64,000 bases of DNA from CAYUVH01 sp964448135 (GCA_964448135.1 CAYUVH010000020.1:3533-67532); one strand, 5' to 3'. Counted from the stretch's first letter, positions 34,683 through 43,968 are shown. Numbers and translations are program-made. The notes: a model not told the origin generated them from the sequence alone.

Positions 34683-36869
34683 ATGGATGAATCCGAAGCG
34701 AATCGAAACATGACCGAGCGTTGCCCCAACTGCGGTTCAGCCCTGCCTGCCAGGGCATTAGGCGGCCTCTGTCCGGCGTGCCTCCTGAAGCAGGCGGCCT
34801 CGGGCGACACGGAGACCCACGCCTCCACCCAACCCTTTGAGCCGCCGTCGGTTGAGGAGTTAGCCCCTCTCTTCCCGCAGCTCGAAATCATCGAACTGCT
34901 GGGCCGGGGCGGCATGGGCGCCGTTTATAAAGCCCGCCAGAAGCAACTGGACCGGTTCGTCGCGCTGAAGATCCTGCCGCCCCGCTCCGGCCCCGACGCC
35001 GGCTTCGCGGAAAGATTCACCCGGGAGGCCAAGGCACTGGCCAGGCTGAGCCACCCCGGGATCGTCACCCTTTATGAATTCGGACAGGTGGCCGCGCCGC
35101 CCGCCGCCGGTTCGCCCGAGACCGAAAGCCGGCCCCTCTACTATTTCCTCATGCAGTATGTGGCCGGTGTGAATCTGCGTCGCCTGCTGGAAACCGGACG
35201 CGTATCGCCCCGCGAAGCCCTCGCCATTGTGCCGCAGATTTGTGACGCCCTGCAGTACGCCCACGACGAAGGCATCGTTCACCGCGACATCAAGCCGGAG
35301 AACATTCTCCTGGATCGCAAGGGCAGCGTAAAAGTAGCCGATTTCGGCCTCGCCAAATTGATCGGCAACGGCAGCGAGCCCGCGAGTCAACCCGCGTCCA
35401 CCGGCCAGCCTTCGTTGACCGAGGACGGCAAAGTCGTGGGCACGCCGAAGTACATGGCCCCGGAACAATTCGACCGCCCGGAAGCCGTGGATCACCGGGC
35501 GGACATCTACGCGGTGGGCGTCGTCTTCTACCAAATGCTCACCGGCGAAATACCATCACAAAAAATCGAGCCGCCTTCGCGAAAAGTTCAGATAGACGTG
35601 CGCCTCGATGAAATCGTCCTGCGCGCCTTGGAGAAGGATCCGCAGCGGCGTTATCCCACCGCGGAGCTGCTCAAAACCCAGGTCGAAACACTGGCGGCCG
35701 GCTTGTCGGAAAAACCCGAGCCCGTGGATACCGCTCCCTTTGCCCGGTTCTCGTGGCAACCCCGGGCGCTGACCATCGTCGCGCTGGTCTATCTGGCCTA
35801 TGGCGTTTGGGCCGCGTTTGAGATGGTCAATGCCCGCTACCGAAATACCATCAGCATTAACACGACGGTGATCTGCGTCGCCATGGGCGTCGGCCTCCTG
35901 CGCCGGCGTCCCGGCTGGCGGAAATTCACCCTGCTCACCATCTGGGTCACCGGCATCGTGATGGTTTTCTTTTTGCTGGGCCTGGTGTTCCGCCATGCAC
36001 CGGGAAAATTCTTCGGCCACTCCATCCAGGGCGGCAGCGTTTTGCTGGCCAGTTCGTTGGCGGGGCTGGTGGGATTCGCCGCCTTGATCCTGGCGTACCG
36101 TGTCCTTACCCGGGCGGAAATCCGGGCCCAATTCATGCGCGTTCCGGGCAGCTTCCGGTGGATGTGGATTGAGTGGGCGGCCATGTTGGGCGTCCTATTG
36201 CTGGCGATGCCCATAGTGGGAGTGACGCGCCCCGTGGCCGAAGCCGTGACGAGCCTGTTCAACCCGGGCCCGGCGCAATCCGAAATACTGGATGAAGCGG
36301 CCGCAAAAGGATTGGTTTATGAGGACTTCATGAACCCGCGTCCCGCTACCAACACCCCCTGGCTGCTCACGGCGTTCACCGCGCGCAAACTTACCAATGA
36401 CAATGTCGTCACCACCGTTACCGCCGCGCCGCGGGCGTTTCGCTTGCGGTCCACCGATGGCACCGCACGCGGCGCGGCGGAACTCAAGCAATGGAGGGCA
36501 CAACCCGGCTGGTTTGCGTATGTTGGCAAGGACCAACGCGTATGGGCTTTTGACGGCGGCAATGGCTTCTGGCTGCTGAAAGCAACCCCGACCAACGGGA
36601 CGACCACGGCGCTGAGTGCCTTGACCGAATTCCCGCCCGAGGAAGTGAAACGGCGGCTGCCCCAAAAGCTCCGCAAGCAGCTCCCGGCCAAACGAACCGA
36701 AGACCAGCTCGCCGAGCAAATGGAACGATTGCAGGAATCCACCGAAAAGGTGCGTGAGCATGCGCAAAAACTGACTTACCAATGGCGCTCGCGTGTCGAG
36801 GCAGTCGTTTCCACGAACTCAAGAGCCGCAAGTTCCGCCGGGAACAGTTCCTCCAACTCAAACGACTGA
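34683..36869 (+). CDS. Zinc-ribbon Ser/Thr protein kinase with C-terminal membrane domain
   Basis: A 728-aa Hanks-type kinase. The ATG at 34683 has GAGGA 6 nt upstream. A zinc ribbon opens the protein (RCPNCG...GLCPACLLKQAASGD; Cys at about 14, 17, 30, 33). The kinase domain spans about 62-345: LGRGGMGAVYKARQ, catalytic Lys in VALKIL, VHRDIKPENILLD loop, VADFGLAKL (DFG), GTPKYMAPEQ. About 4-5 membrane helices follow between 355 and 540, then a C-terminal soluble part with QPGWFAYVGKDQRVWAFDGGNGFWLL and a Gln/Lys-rich coil. The sigma-factor gene overlaps or abuts its 3' end, so kinase and sigma factor probably form one regulatory unit. Confidence 0.93.
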   Translation: MDESEANRNMTERCPNCGSALPARALGGLCPACLLKQAASGDTETHASTQPFEPPSVEELAPLFPQLEIIELLGRGGMGAVYKARQKQLDRFVALKILPPRSGPDAGFAERFTREAKALARLSHPGIVTLYEFGQVAAPPAAGSPETESRPLYYFLMQYVAGVNLRRLLETGRVSPREALAIVPQICDALQYAHDEGIVHRDIKPENILLDRKGSVKVADFGLAKLIGNGSEPASQPASTGQPSLTEDGKVVGTPKYMAPEQFDRPEAVDHRADIYAVGVVFYQMLTGEIPSQKIEPPSRKVQIDVRLDEIVLRALEKDPQRRYPTAELLKTQVETLAAGLSEKPEPVDTAPFARFSWQPRALTIVALVYLAYGVWAAFEMVNARYRNTISINTTVICVAMGVGLLRRRPGWRKFTLLTIWVTGIVMVFFLLGLVFRHAPGKFFGHSIQGGSVLLASSLAGLVGFAALILAYRVLTRAEIRAQFMRVPGSFRWMWIEWAAMLGVLLLAMPIVGVTRPVAEAVTSLFNPGPAQSEILDEAAAKGLVYEDFMNPRPATNTPWLLTAFTARKLTNDNVVTTVTAAPRAFRLRSTDGTARGAAELKQWRAQPGWFAYVGKDQRVWAFDGGNGFWLLKATPTNGTTTALSALTEFPPEEVKRRLPQKLRKQLPAKRTEDQLAEQMERLQESTEKVREHAQKLTYQWRSRVEAVVSTNSRAASSAGNSSSNSND

Positions 36870-36870
36870 A

Positions 36871-37620
36871 TTGAATTCGCCCAACACCCAATCCGCCACG
36901 CCGCCCGCGCGCGAAGTCTTTGCCACGACGCGGTGGACGCTGGTCATTGCCGCGGGCAATCGGAACACAGTCCAGGCCAACCTGGCGCTGGAGGAGTTGT
37001 GCCGGCTGTACTGGTATCCGCTGTATGCCTACACGCGCCGCCGCGGCCATTCACCCGAAGACGCCGAAGACCTGGTGCAGGGATTTTTCGCCCGTTTTCT
37101 GGAACGCAACTATCTGGACAATCTCAACAGTGAACGGGGAAAGTTCCGGGCCTTCCTGCTCGCCGCGCTCAAGCATTACTTATCCAATGAACGCGACCGC
37201 GCGAACCGGCTCAAACGCGGTGGTGGTCAGGCGCTCCTGTCATTGGACTGGCAGGAAGCGGACAACCGCTACCGGGTCGAACCGCTTGACGAGCTAAGCC
37301 CGGACAAACTCTTTGACCGCGCGTGGGCCGTCCTGTTGCTCGAGCGCGCCATGTGCCGGCTGCGCGAGGAGTTTGCGCTGGAAGGCCGGCCGGAACTTTT
37401 CGAGGGACTCAAGCCATTCCTGACGATGGACAAGGAAGCGGTTTCCTACGACGAGGTCGTGGCGAATTTGCGGCTGACGAAGGAAGCCGCCCGCGTCGCG
37501 GTGCACCGGCTGCGCAAGCGCTACCGGCAGTTGATGCGAGAAGAGATCCGCCAGACCATTTCCGACCCGGCGCAGGCGCAGGAGGAATTGCGCGCCTTGT
37601 TTGCCGCTTTTGCGAACTGA
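36871..37620 (+). CDS. ECF-type RNA polymerase sigma factor
   Basis: A protein of about 249 aa. The frame is open from 36793 (GTG) but the TTG at 36871, just after the kinase stop, gives a plausible leader MNSPNTQSATPP; the start is uncertain and no ribosome site decides it. The sigma-2 region is FATTRWTLVIAAG ... ALEELCRLYWYPLYAYTRRRGHSPEDAEDLVQGFFARFLERN, with the acidic DAED core intact. The sigma-4 region is SYDEVVANLRLTKEAARVAVHRLRKRYRQLMREEI. The family (start of the F.TTRW/HW.V.AAG type) is common next to Ser/Thr kinases in Verrucomicrobia and Acidobacteria. It is terminated by a strong bidirectional hairpin at 37627-37665. Confidence 0.85.
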   Translation: MNSPNTQSATPPAREVFATTRWTLVIAAGNRNTVQANLALEELCRLYWYPLYAYTRRRGHSPEDAEDLVQGFFARFLERNYLDNLNSERGKFRAFLLAALKHYLSNERDRANRLKRGGGQALLSLDWQEADNRYRVEPLDELSPDKLFDRAWAVLLLERAMCRLREEFALEGRPELFEGLKPFLTMDKEAVSYDEVVANLRLTKEAARVAVHRLRKRYRQLMREEIRQTISDPAQAQEELRALFAAFAN

Positions 37621-37626
37621 CCGCCG

Positions 37627-37665
37627 CTGACGCGGCCCGCCGCACCCGCGGCGGGCCGATGTCAG
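37627..37665. terminator. Strong bidirectional hairpin between convergent genes
   Basis: The core is an 11-bp perfect stem (CGGCCCGCCGC / GCGGCGGGCCG, 37633-37643 and 37648-37658) with an ACCC loop. Outer arms CTGAC/GTCAG (37627-37631 and 37661-37665) extend it. It occupies the whole 55-nt gap between the convergent sigma-factor and FnIII genes and should stop both transcripts, although no T-run is present. Confidence 0.75.
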
Positions 37666-37675
37666 TGGCCGTTCG

Positions 37676-38332
37676 TTACGGAGAGTTCTGGCGGAGCCGG
37701 AAGAAGCGCGCTTTGTTGGTGGCGGCCGGCACCGTATAGCTGAAGGTGCCCGATACCAGAGAGGTCACGCTGCCAAGCTTGGTCCAGGTGGGCCCGTTCG
37801 GCGCGGTGGCGGCCAATACATCGTAACCGTAATTCGCCGGCGCGGTGCCGCTCAACACGACCTGGCGATTTGTTTTATATTGCAGACTCAACGTGGCTCC
37901 GCTTACGACCGCGGGCGGAATCGTATAGCTGATCTCGGAGGAGAACATGCTTTCGACACTGTTGCTGCTGACCGCCGTCACCGCGAAGTAGTAAGTGGAC
38001 CCGCGGCGCAACCCGGTGATGGTGCCGGTCGGGGTTTTTCCCGTGGCGACGAGGTTCGTATAGTCGCGGGACACGCCTCCGTAATAGAGGTTGTAACCGG
38101 CCAAGCCGGCGGATTGGCTCGCGTCCCAACCCAGCGTCACGCTCGTGGTCTGAGCATGCGCGGCGGGATGAAACGCGGCAAAGGCAAGGAGACTGCCGAT
38201 CAATGTTCGGCGAAACGCCCGGCCTTTTCGCGCGCGGTGGTGCCTCGCGCGACGGAGGTTATTCAAACACTGGTGGAATCGGCCGTTCCGCTTGGCCCGG
38301 CCGCCGTTTTGTCTTTGAGCAATGACTGACAT
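37676..38332 (-). CDS. Secreted fibronectin type III domain protein
   Basis: A 218-aa protein. An unusually long basic N-terminus (about 1-42, many Arg) precedes the hydrophobic signal core RTLIGSLLAFAAFHPAAHAQ; a later start inside it is possible but no other Met occurs there. One FnIII domain follows (SVTLGWDASQSAGLAGYNLYYGG ... TGTITGLRRGSTYYFAVTAVSSNSVES), then a second beta-rich module (LSLQYKTNRQVVLSGTAPANYGYDVLAATAPNGPTW) ending in NKARFFRLRQNSP, the kind of tail seen on several secreted proteins in this window. It is probably an extracellular adhesive or accessory protein. Convergent with the sigma factor. Confidence 0.78.
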   Translation of the reverse strand: MSVIAQRQNGGRAKRNGRFHQCLNNLRRARHHRARKGRAFRRTLIGSLLAFAAFHPAAHAQTTSVTLGWDASQSAGLAGYNLYYGGVSRDYTNLVATGKTPTGTITGLRRGSTYYFAVTAVSSNSVESMFSSEISYTIPPAVVSGATLSLQYKTNRQVVLSGTAPANYGYDVLAATAPNGPTWTKLGSVTSLVSGTFSYTVPAATNKARFFRLRQNSP

Positions 38333-38689
38333 GCACAGCCACTGTCGCCTGCAACGCGCATGGTCTGCTACTGGAGTGTTCCCGACCCCGGCAAGGTTTT
38401 CCCTTGGTTGGAAATTTGAACGAGGAGGAGCCGGAACGGGTTACATCATTGCGGCTTTCGAGGAGGAAAAAGCGAAGAGGCAATCCCCACAACTCGAACA
38501 GCCTTGGCTGGCACGGCCCGCTTAAACGAGTAATCCAGGACGGCTTACACCACGGAGTTACGGCGGCACAGGGAGAGATTACCGAGGAATCCGAAGCAGG
38601 AGTGGAACAGCTGCCTTTGCCTGGAAGTCATGGCGAGCTGCCTTGAAGCAGGCGGCAAGGATTGCCTGGCAGTCCTCCGCAATCCCACC
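38333..38689. other. 357-bp region without a convincing gene
   Basis: It lies between the 3' end of the response regulator gene and the start of the FnIII gene, both on the minus strand, so it should contain the regulator's terminator and the FnIII promoter. Seen are a short GGCAA-GGA-TTGCC inverted repeat at about 38650-38662 and a CACCACGGAGTTACGGCGGCACAGGGAGAG stretch whose complement loosely resembles the CTCTGTG...CTCCGTGG repeats near 52.3 and 58.3 kb. Short plus-strand frames here have no protein-like features. Confidence 0.5.
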
Positions 38690-39358
38690 TCACGAATCCG
38701 ACGTGATCAAACCAACACGCAAGGCGAAGCGGACGAGCCCGGGGATGTCGAAGATGTTGAGGCGTTCCATCAGGCGGGCGCGGTGATATTCGACGGTTTT
38801 CGGGCTGAGCTTGAGTGTCAGGGCGATGCCCTTGGTCGTCTGGCCCTCGGCGATGAGTTGCAGGATTTCGCGCTGACGCTCGGAGAGTTGGGCGAGCGGG
38901 CTGGGCCGTTGCGCGATTTGTTGGGAGGGAAATTTCTTCAGCAATCGGCGCGAGATCTCCTTGCTCAAATAAATCTCCCCGCCCGCCACACGATGGACGG
39001 CAGCGCTGATCTCTGCGACAGCCGCCTTCTTGAGCAGATAACCGCTCGCTCCCGCGCGCAACGCCTGCCAGAAGTATTCCTCGTTGTCGTGCCGGCTCAA
39101 CAAAACGACGCGCACTCCGGGCATGTCCTTCACCAGGCGCTCCGTGGCTTCGAGCCCGTTCAGCGCTGGCATGGAAATGTCCATGAACACCACATCGGGG
39201 TTCGTTGTTTTGGCCAGCTCGAGAATCTCCCGGCCGTCCACGGCTTCCCCCACGACTTCGATGCCGGGGAGCCGTTCCAGTTCGGCGCGTACACCAGCGC
39301 GCACAATGGGATGGTCATCCGCCAGGATGACCCGAATGGTTTTACCGGATGGAGGCAT
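38690..39358 (-). CDS. NarL-family response regulator, partner of the adjacent histidine kinase
   Basis: A 222-aa response regulator. Receiver domain: IRVILADDHPIVRAGV with the acidic pair at 14-15, phospho-acceptor D60 in VVFMDISMP, and the conserved Lys in YLLKKAAV near 111. LuxR-type HTH at about 155-215: LSERQREILQLIAEGQTTKGIALTLKLSPKTVEYHRARLMERLNI. The start at 39358 overlaps the end of the histidine kinase gene by 17 nt, so the two proteins are translated together and are a cognate pair. The stimulus is unknown. Confidence 0.94.
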   Translation of the reverse strand: MPPSGKTIRVILADDHPIVRAGVRAELERLPGIEVVGEAVDGREILELAKTTNPDVVFMDISMPALNGLEATERLVKDMPGVRVVLLSRHDNEEYFWQALRAGASGYLLKKAAVAEISAAVHRVAGGEIYLSKEISRRLLKKFPSQQIAQRPSPLAQLSERQREILQLIAEGQTTKGIALTLKLSPKTVEYHRARLMERLNIFDIPGLVRFALRVGLITSDS

Positions 39359-41597
39359 AAATCTTTTTCTTGCTGTCGTGGGTCTGCCACTTCAAGGGGA
39401 ACCACGCATGCACCGTGGTTCCCTCGGTGGGAGCCGAGCGGTATTCCAGGCCGCCGCCCGCGACGGACGCCCGCTCTTCCATGCTCAGTAGGCCGAGGCT
39501 GGTCCCCTGCACCGCCTGGTCGCGCACCGCAGGCACATCAAAACCAACGCCATCGTCCTTCACGTAAAGGTGCAGCGATCCATTCTTCCGGACCAGCTCC
39601 ATGCTGATCGAATGCGCCTGCGCATGACGTACAATATTCGTCAACGCTTCCTGCGCAATACGGAAGCACTCCGTCTCGATCAGCGGATCCAGCCGGCCGT
39701 CGAGGCGCTCCGCGTGGAATTCCGCGCGCAGTCCGGCCAGCGCGGCCTGCCGGTTCAAATACCAGCGCAAAGCCGGCTCCAGGCCCAGGTCGTCCAGCAT
39801 GGAGGGACGCAGGTTCAACGAGAGATCATGCACCTGCTCGGACACTTTCTCCACTGCATCCAGGCTGTCCTTCAAGCGTTTGGCATATTGCGACCCGTTG
39901 GCGGTCTTCAATACCGCCTGCAGATTCATCTCCGCCACAGTCAGGGTCTGACCGATCTCGTCGTGCAATTCGCGCGCGATGTGCCGCCGCTCGGTTTCCT
40001 GGGCCTCGACCAGTCGCCTCGACATGGCCTGCAATTGTTCGTTGGTTTCCTTCAGGCGCTCCTCGCTGATCTTGCGCTCCGTAATGTCCTGCAGGCAGCT
40101 CACCGCGCCAATCATCAGACCGCGCGCGTCCTTGATCGGCACCACGTTGGCCAGCACGGAAACCCGCGTGCCGTCCGGCCGGCCGACCGCCAGTTCCCGG
40201 TTTCGCACGGGAATGCCCGTCCGCAAAACCTCGGCCATGGGCGAGTCGTTTTGCGACATGGGTTGATTGTCATCGGTGAAAAGCCGGTAGGAGCCGCAAT
40301 ACCTCCGCGAGGCGTAACGGTCCGCCGGCTCGTAGCCCCATAGTTCCACCGCCGTGCGATTGTAAAGTTCGATGACCCCGTCCATGTTGCAGACATACAT
40401 CGCCGCCGGCAGCACCGGCAGCTCGCGAATCATATTGTCGCGCGTCTGCAGCGTTTCCTCCGCGCGGCGCCGCTGAACTTCGCGCTGTTCCAGCGCCTGG
40501 GCCATTTCGTCAAACGTCTTCGTCAACTGGCCCAATTCGTCGCCACCATACACCAGGCCCGTGCGCGCGCTCAGATCACCCGACGCCAGGCGCGCCGTGG
40601 ACTTCACCAGCGCCTTGACCGGCCGCAACACCAGGATGCTGCTGCCAATCCACCCCAGGAGCAGGGTCAGCGTCGTGGCGATGCCCACCAGCGTCAAATT
40701 GTTGACGAGCGTCTGGTCGGCTTCGGCGAATAGTGTGCCGCGCGGAATTTCCAGGATGCTCGCAATCCGCCCGGTCAGCAGCGGGCTGGGCGTGTTCAGG
40801 AAAGCATAGACCCGGGTGACGTTGTTGGTGTCCTTCTCCTGCAACAGCCCGCTGGAGTGCGCGAACATTTTTTGCAGCAAGTCCTTGTCCGGAAACTGGT
40901 ATCCCACCCAGCGTGACGGCGTCGGAAATCGCGCCAGCACCAGTCCGTTCCGATCCACGCGCGACCACGTAGCCCCGGGCGGCAGGCGCGACGACAAATC
41001 CGAAACCGAGCGGTTGAACCAATCCATGTTCAGCGACGCGAACAGCACGCCGATCGTCTGTCCGTCGTTGTCCATGATCGGATAGCCAAACCGGACGAGC
41101 GGTCGGCTCCAGTTCTGCCCCAGGGGGAACTTGCCCACGGTAAATTCGCGTGCCTGCAAAACCCGCAGGAAGATCGGCCGGTTCGCCCAACCACCCGTGT
41201 CCGGGGTCGGCACCGCGCTGGTGACCACGTCCCCGTTGGTCGAGATGATGCCGATATTCGCGTAACGTGGATAATTGGCCAGCGCCTCCATCAACACCTG
41301 CCGCGAATTGCCCCAATTCCCGGACTTAACCGGCGCGGATTCGGACAACGCCAGCAGCAATTGCCGCGTCGCATCCACGGCAGAACCCTCCTCGCGCACG
41401 GTCTGCTGCGCCAGGTTTTGCGCACGCTGCTCCCACTCCGCGAGCTCACGCCGCCGGTTCTCGGAGGCGCTATGCAATGTCAGCACAAGCAGTGGGGCAC
41501 ACGCCAGCAGCAGCAAAAACAGCAACCGCAGGCGGAGACCGGACCAGAGTCGGCTGACGACTTCACGCAATCGGCTCACGCCTGAACTTAACACCAT
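39342..41597 (-). CDS. Membrane sensor histidine kinase (NarX/DesK-like, HisKA_3)
   Basis: A 751-aa sensor kinase. The ATG at 41597 (MVLSSGVSRLREVVSRLW) places the first membrane helix at about 25-45; the longer frame to 41756 runs into the divergent promoter region. An extracytoplasmic sensor of about 240 residues follows (dCache-like, WANRPIFLRVLQAREFTVGKFPLG), then a second helix (VGIATTLTLLLGWIGSSILV), HAMP (VKALVKSTARLASGDLSART), PAS/PAC (MIRELPVLPAAMYVCNMDGVIELYNRTAVELWGYEPADRY), the HisKA_3 phospho-acceptor His in RRHIARELHDEIGQTLT, and an HATPase with LTNIVRHAQA and DDGVGFDVPA. It phosphorylates the regulator encoded by the overlapping downstream gene. Divergent from the acetyltransferase gene. 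Confidence 0.94.
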   Translation of the reverse strand: MVLSSGVSRLREVVSRLWSGLRLRLLFLLLLACAPLLVLTLHSASENRRRELAEWEQRAQNLAQQTVREEGSAVDATRQLLLALSESAPVKSGNWGNSRQVLMEALANYPRYANIGIISTNGDVVTSAVPTPDTGGWANRPIFLRVLQAREFTVGKFPLGQNWSRPLVRFGYPIMDNDGQTIGVLFASLNMDWFNRSVSDLSSRLPPGATWSRVDRNGLVLARFPTPSRWVGYQFPDKDLLQKMFAHSSGLLQEKDTNNVTRVYAFLNTPSPLLTGRIASILEIPRGTLFAEADQTLVNNLTLVGIATTLTLLLGWIGSSILVLRPVKALVKSTARLASGDLSARTGLVYGGDELGQLTKTFDEMAQALEQREVQRRRAEETLQTRDNMIRELPVLPAAMYVCNMDGVIELYNRTAVELWGYEPADRYASRRYCGSYRLFTDDNQPMSQNDSPMAEVLRTGIPVRNRELAVGRPDGTRVSVLANVVPIKDARGLMIGAVSCLQDITERKISEERLKETNEQLQAMSRRLVEAQETERRHIARELHDEIGQTLTVAEMNLQAVLKTANGSQYAKRLKDSLDAVEKVSEQVHDLSLNLRPSMLDDLGLEPALRWYLNRQAALAGLRAEFHAERLDGRLDPLIETECFRIAQEALTNIVRHAQAHSISMELVRKNGSLHLYVKDDGVGFDVPAVRDQAVQGTSLGLLSMEERASVAGGGLEYRSAPTEGTTVHAWFPLKWQTHDSKKKIYASIR

Positions 41598-41722
41598 CCC
41601 TGTGCGGAATGCAAAAAAGACCTTTGGCTTGACGCAATGATCTTCAATCCAAGATTGAACGCTTTTGCACTTCAATGCGAGGCGGCGTTGCCCTACCCTT
41701 CGCCGCGCTTGAGTCATCAGCC

Positions 41723-42862
41723 ATGAAAAGCGACCTGCAAATCCAGCCTCTGTCACGCGGCGCGCGGGATGTGGACCGTTTCCTCAAGGTCAGTTACGAG
41801 ATTTATCGAAATGATCCCAACTGGGTCGCGCCGCTTTTGATGGATCTCGCGAAGGTGTTCACCAGCGCCAATCCCCTGTTCGAACACGCCGAGATGCAGC
41901 TCTGGGTGGCGTGCCGCGACGGGCGCGACGTGGGGCGCATCTCCGCCCTCATCGATCGTAATCACCAGGATGGCGGCCCGCCGGCGGCGTTTTATGGTTT
42001 TTACGAAACCATCGAGGACGATCAAATCAGCTCCGCGCTGTTCGACACGGTGCACGCCTGGGCGCGCCAGCGCGGCATGAAGCGCGTCCTCGGCCCGATG
42101 AACCCGACGACGAACGACGAGTGCGGTCTGCTGATCGAAGGATTTGACACGCCGCCGGTGTTCATGATGACGTACAATCCGCGTTATTACGTGCGGCTTA
42201 CCGAGGCCGCCGGATACCGCAAGACCAAGGACCTGTTGGCGTATCACTACGACCTGAGCGTCATTCCCCTGGATCGCTTGCAGCGCATCGCCGACAAAAT
42301 CAAACAACGCAATCCGAGTCTGAGCTTCCGCCCGGTCCTGAAGCGCACGCTCAAGCAGGATTTGGGACAGATAAAGGAAGTCTACAACGCCGCCTGGCAG
42401 GACAATTGGGGCTTCACCCCCATGACCGACGCGGAAATTGATTTCATGGCCGAGCGCCTGAAGCCGCTGCTGATGGAAGGCCTGATCTGGCTGGCGGAAG
42501 TGGGCTCCGAGCCGGTGGGTTTTCTACTGGCGCTGCCGGACTTCAACCCTGCCCTTCAGCCGCTGAAGGGAAAACTCCTCACGCCGAAGCTTTTGGGCTT
42601 TGTGCCTTATCTGTTGGGCTGGAAGCGCCCGACCCGCACCCGCGTGCTCACCCTCGGCATGAAGGAAAAGTATCGCAACAAAGGCCTTGAATCCGCCCTG
42701 CTGATCGAGGGATTGAAGGTCGGGTTCAACGCCGGCGTGCGGGAATCCGAAGCGTCCTGGATTTTGGAGGACAACCTGGCCATGCGCAAAGTTCTCGAAG
42801 CCATCGGCGGAAAGCCTTATAAAACCTATCGCATTTACGAGTGTGCCATCCAAGCCTTATGA
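41723..42862 (+). CDS. GNAT-like N-acetyltransferase family protein
   Basis: A 379-aa protein, start at the ATG at 41723 (MKSDLQIQPLSRGARDVDRFLKVSYEIYRNDPNWVAPL). The N-terminal half (DRFLKVSYEIYRNDPNWVAPL, ERFEDVGRIS-like RDVGRISALIDRNH) and the C-terminal half (LGMKEKYRNKGLESALLIEGLKVGF ... SWILEDNLAMRKVLEAIGGKPYKTYRIYE) follow the two-lobed pattern of a long acetyltransferase group. KYRNKGLESAL stands where the acetyl-CoA loop (R/Q-x-x-G-x-G/A) is expected, and ILEDNLAMRKVLEAIG is a standard GNAT end. Its stop overlaps the PfkB kinase start (ATGA), so the products may act on the same sugar or amino-sugar pathway. Substrate unknown. Confidence 0.8.
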   Translation: MKSDLQIQPLSRGARDVDRFLKVSYEIYRNDPNWVAPLLMDLAKVFTSANPLFEHAEMQLWVACRDGRDVGRISALIDRNHQDGGPPAAFYGFYETIEDDQISSALFDTVHAWARQRGMKRVLGPMNPTTNDECGLLIEGFDTPPVFMMTYNPRYYVRLTEAAGYRKTKDLLAYHYDLSVIPLDRLQRIADKIKQRNPSLSFRPVLKRTLKQDLGQIKEVYNAAWQDNWGFTPMTDAEIDFMAERLKPLLMEGLIWLAEVGSEPVGFLLALPDFNPALQPLKGKLLTPKLLGFVPYLLGWKRPTRTRVLTLGMKEKYRNKGLESALLIEGLKVGFNAGVRESEASWILEDNLAMRKVLEAIGGKPYKTYRIYECAIQAL

Positions 42863-43962
42863 AAAAGCCAGCAACTGGTGCTAAACACGGTTTAAAAATC
42901 CCACCGACGGGCGGTCTCGATGTGCTCTCCCTCGGTGCCTTGATTCACCGGCTCGATCCCGGTCTGCTCCCCTTCCGCAAAGCCCATCAGTGCGAAATCC
43001 ATGTCAGCGGCGGCGAGTTCAATGTCGCCGCCAATCTCGCTGACTGTTTCCGCCTGCAAACGGGCATCGCGACCGCGATGGTCGATTATCCCATCGGCGA
43101 ACTCATCGCCGAACGCGTGCGCGCGATGGGAGTACGGCCGTTTTACAAACGCTTCAAGCACGACGGCGTCCACGGCCCCAACATGGCCACGGTTTACAGC
43201 GATCGTGGCCACGGCGTGCGCGCTCCCATCGTGTTTTACAATCGCTGCAACGAGGCCGCCGCGCAGCTCAAGCCCGGTGATTTCGATTGGAAGGCGATTT
43301 TTGCCTCCGGCGTCCGCTGGTTTCACAGCGGCGGCATCTTCGCCGCGCTCTCACCCACCACCGCCGAAGTCATCATCGAAGGCATGGAAGCGGCGAAGGC
43401 TGCCGGAGCCATCGTTTCCTTCGACCTCAATTATCGCGCCAAACTGTGGAACATCTCCGGTGGACAGGAACGCGCGGTCAAAGTCCTCGACCGCATCGTG
43501 AAACACGTGGACGTCCTGGTCGGCAACGAAGAGGATCTGCAACTCGGACTTGGCATACCAGGTCCGGAAGTCGCCGCGGAGTCGAAACTGGATCATCGCG
43601 CCTTCATCGGCATGATGGACAACGTCGTCAAAAAGCATCCGCAAATCCGGGTTGTCGCCACCACCTTGCGCGAAGTCCATTCCACTTCCCGCCACAGTTG
43701 GGGCGCGGTGGCCTGGATGAACGGTCAGACGGTGATGTCGCCGGTGTGCGAACTCGACGTAATCGACCGCGTGGGCGGCGGAGATGGTTTTGCGTCGGGC
43801 TTGTTCTATGGCCTGCTCAGCGGAGCCTCGGAAGCCGAAGCCGTAAACCTCGGCTGGGCCCACGGCGCGCTTTTGACGACGTTCCCGGGCGATACAACCA
43901 TGGCCACACTCGAACAAGTGCAGGCCTTTGCCGCCGGGGGCTCCGCGCGCATTCAGCGGTAA
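42859..43962 (+). CDS. PfkB-family sugar kinase
   Basis: A 367-aa ribokinase-like kinase, start at the ATG at 42859 that overlaps the previous stop codon. Seen are VLSLGALIHRLDPGLLPFRKA, then HVSGGEFNVAANLADCF (PfkB signature 1 region), IVSFDLNYRAKLW and LVGNEEDLQL, and the ATP/catalytic anion-hole motif ELDVIDRVGGGDGFASGLFYGLL. That motif carries the catalytic Asp in GGGDGFASG; the usual GAGD is GGGD here. DLNYRAKLW is typical of 2-keto-3-deoxygluconate kinases, which makes KDG a plausible substrate, but ribokinase or fructokinase activity cannot be excluded. Co-transcribed with the acetyltransferase. The DHH gene converges downstream. Confidence 0.88.
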   Translation: MKKPATGAKHGLKIPPTGGLDVLSLGALIHRLDPGLLPFRKAHQCEIHVSGGEFNVAANLADCFRLQTGIATAMVDYPIGELIAERVRAMGVRPFYKRFKHDGVHGPNMATVYSDRGHGVRAPIVFYNRCNEAAAQLKPGDFDWKAIFASGVRWFHSGGIFAALSPTTAEVIIEGMEAAKAAGAIVSFDLNYRAKLWNISGGQERAVKVLDRIVKHVDVLVGNEEDLQLGLGIPGPEVAAESKLDHRAFIGMMDNVVKKHPQIRVVATTLREVHSTSRHSWGAVAWMNGQTVMSPVCELDVIDRVGGGDGFASGLFYGLLSGASEAEAVNLGWAHGALLTTFPGDTTMATLEQVQAFAAGGSARIQR

Positions 43963-43968
43963 CGCCGC

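Noticed and set aside
38404..38646. Plus-strand 80-codon frame in the gap between the FnIII and regulator genes
   Set aside because: No ribosome site of note, no family, and composition unlike a protein; the gap is better read as promoter/terminator sequence.
41598..41756. Longer histidine kinase start
   Set aside because: It runs into the divergent promoter of the acetyltransferase gene, and the ATG at 41597 gives a normal first membrane helix.
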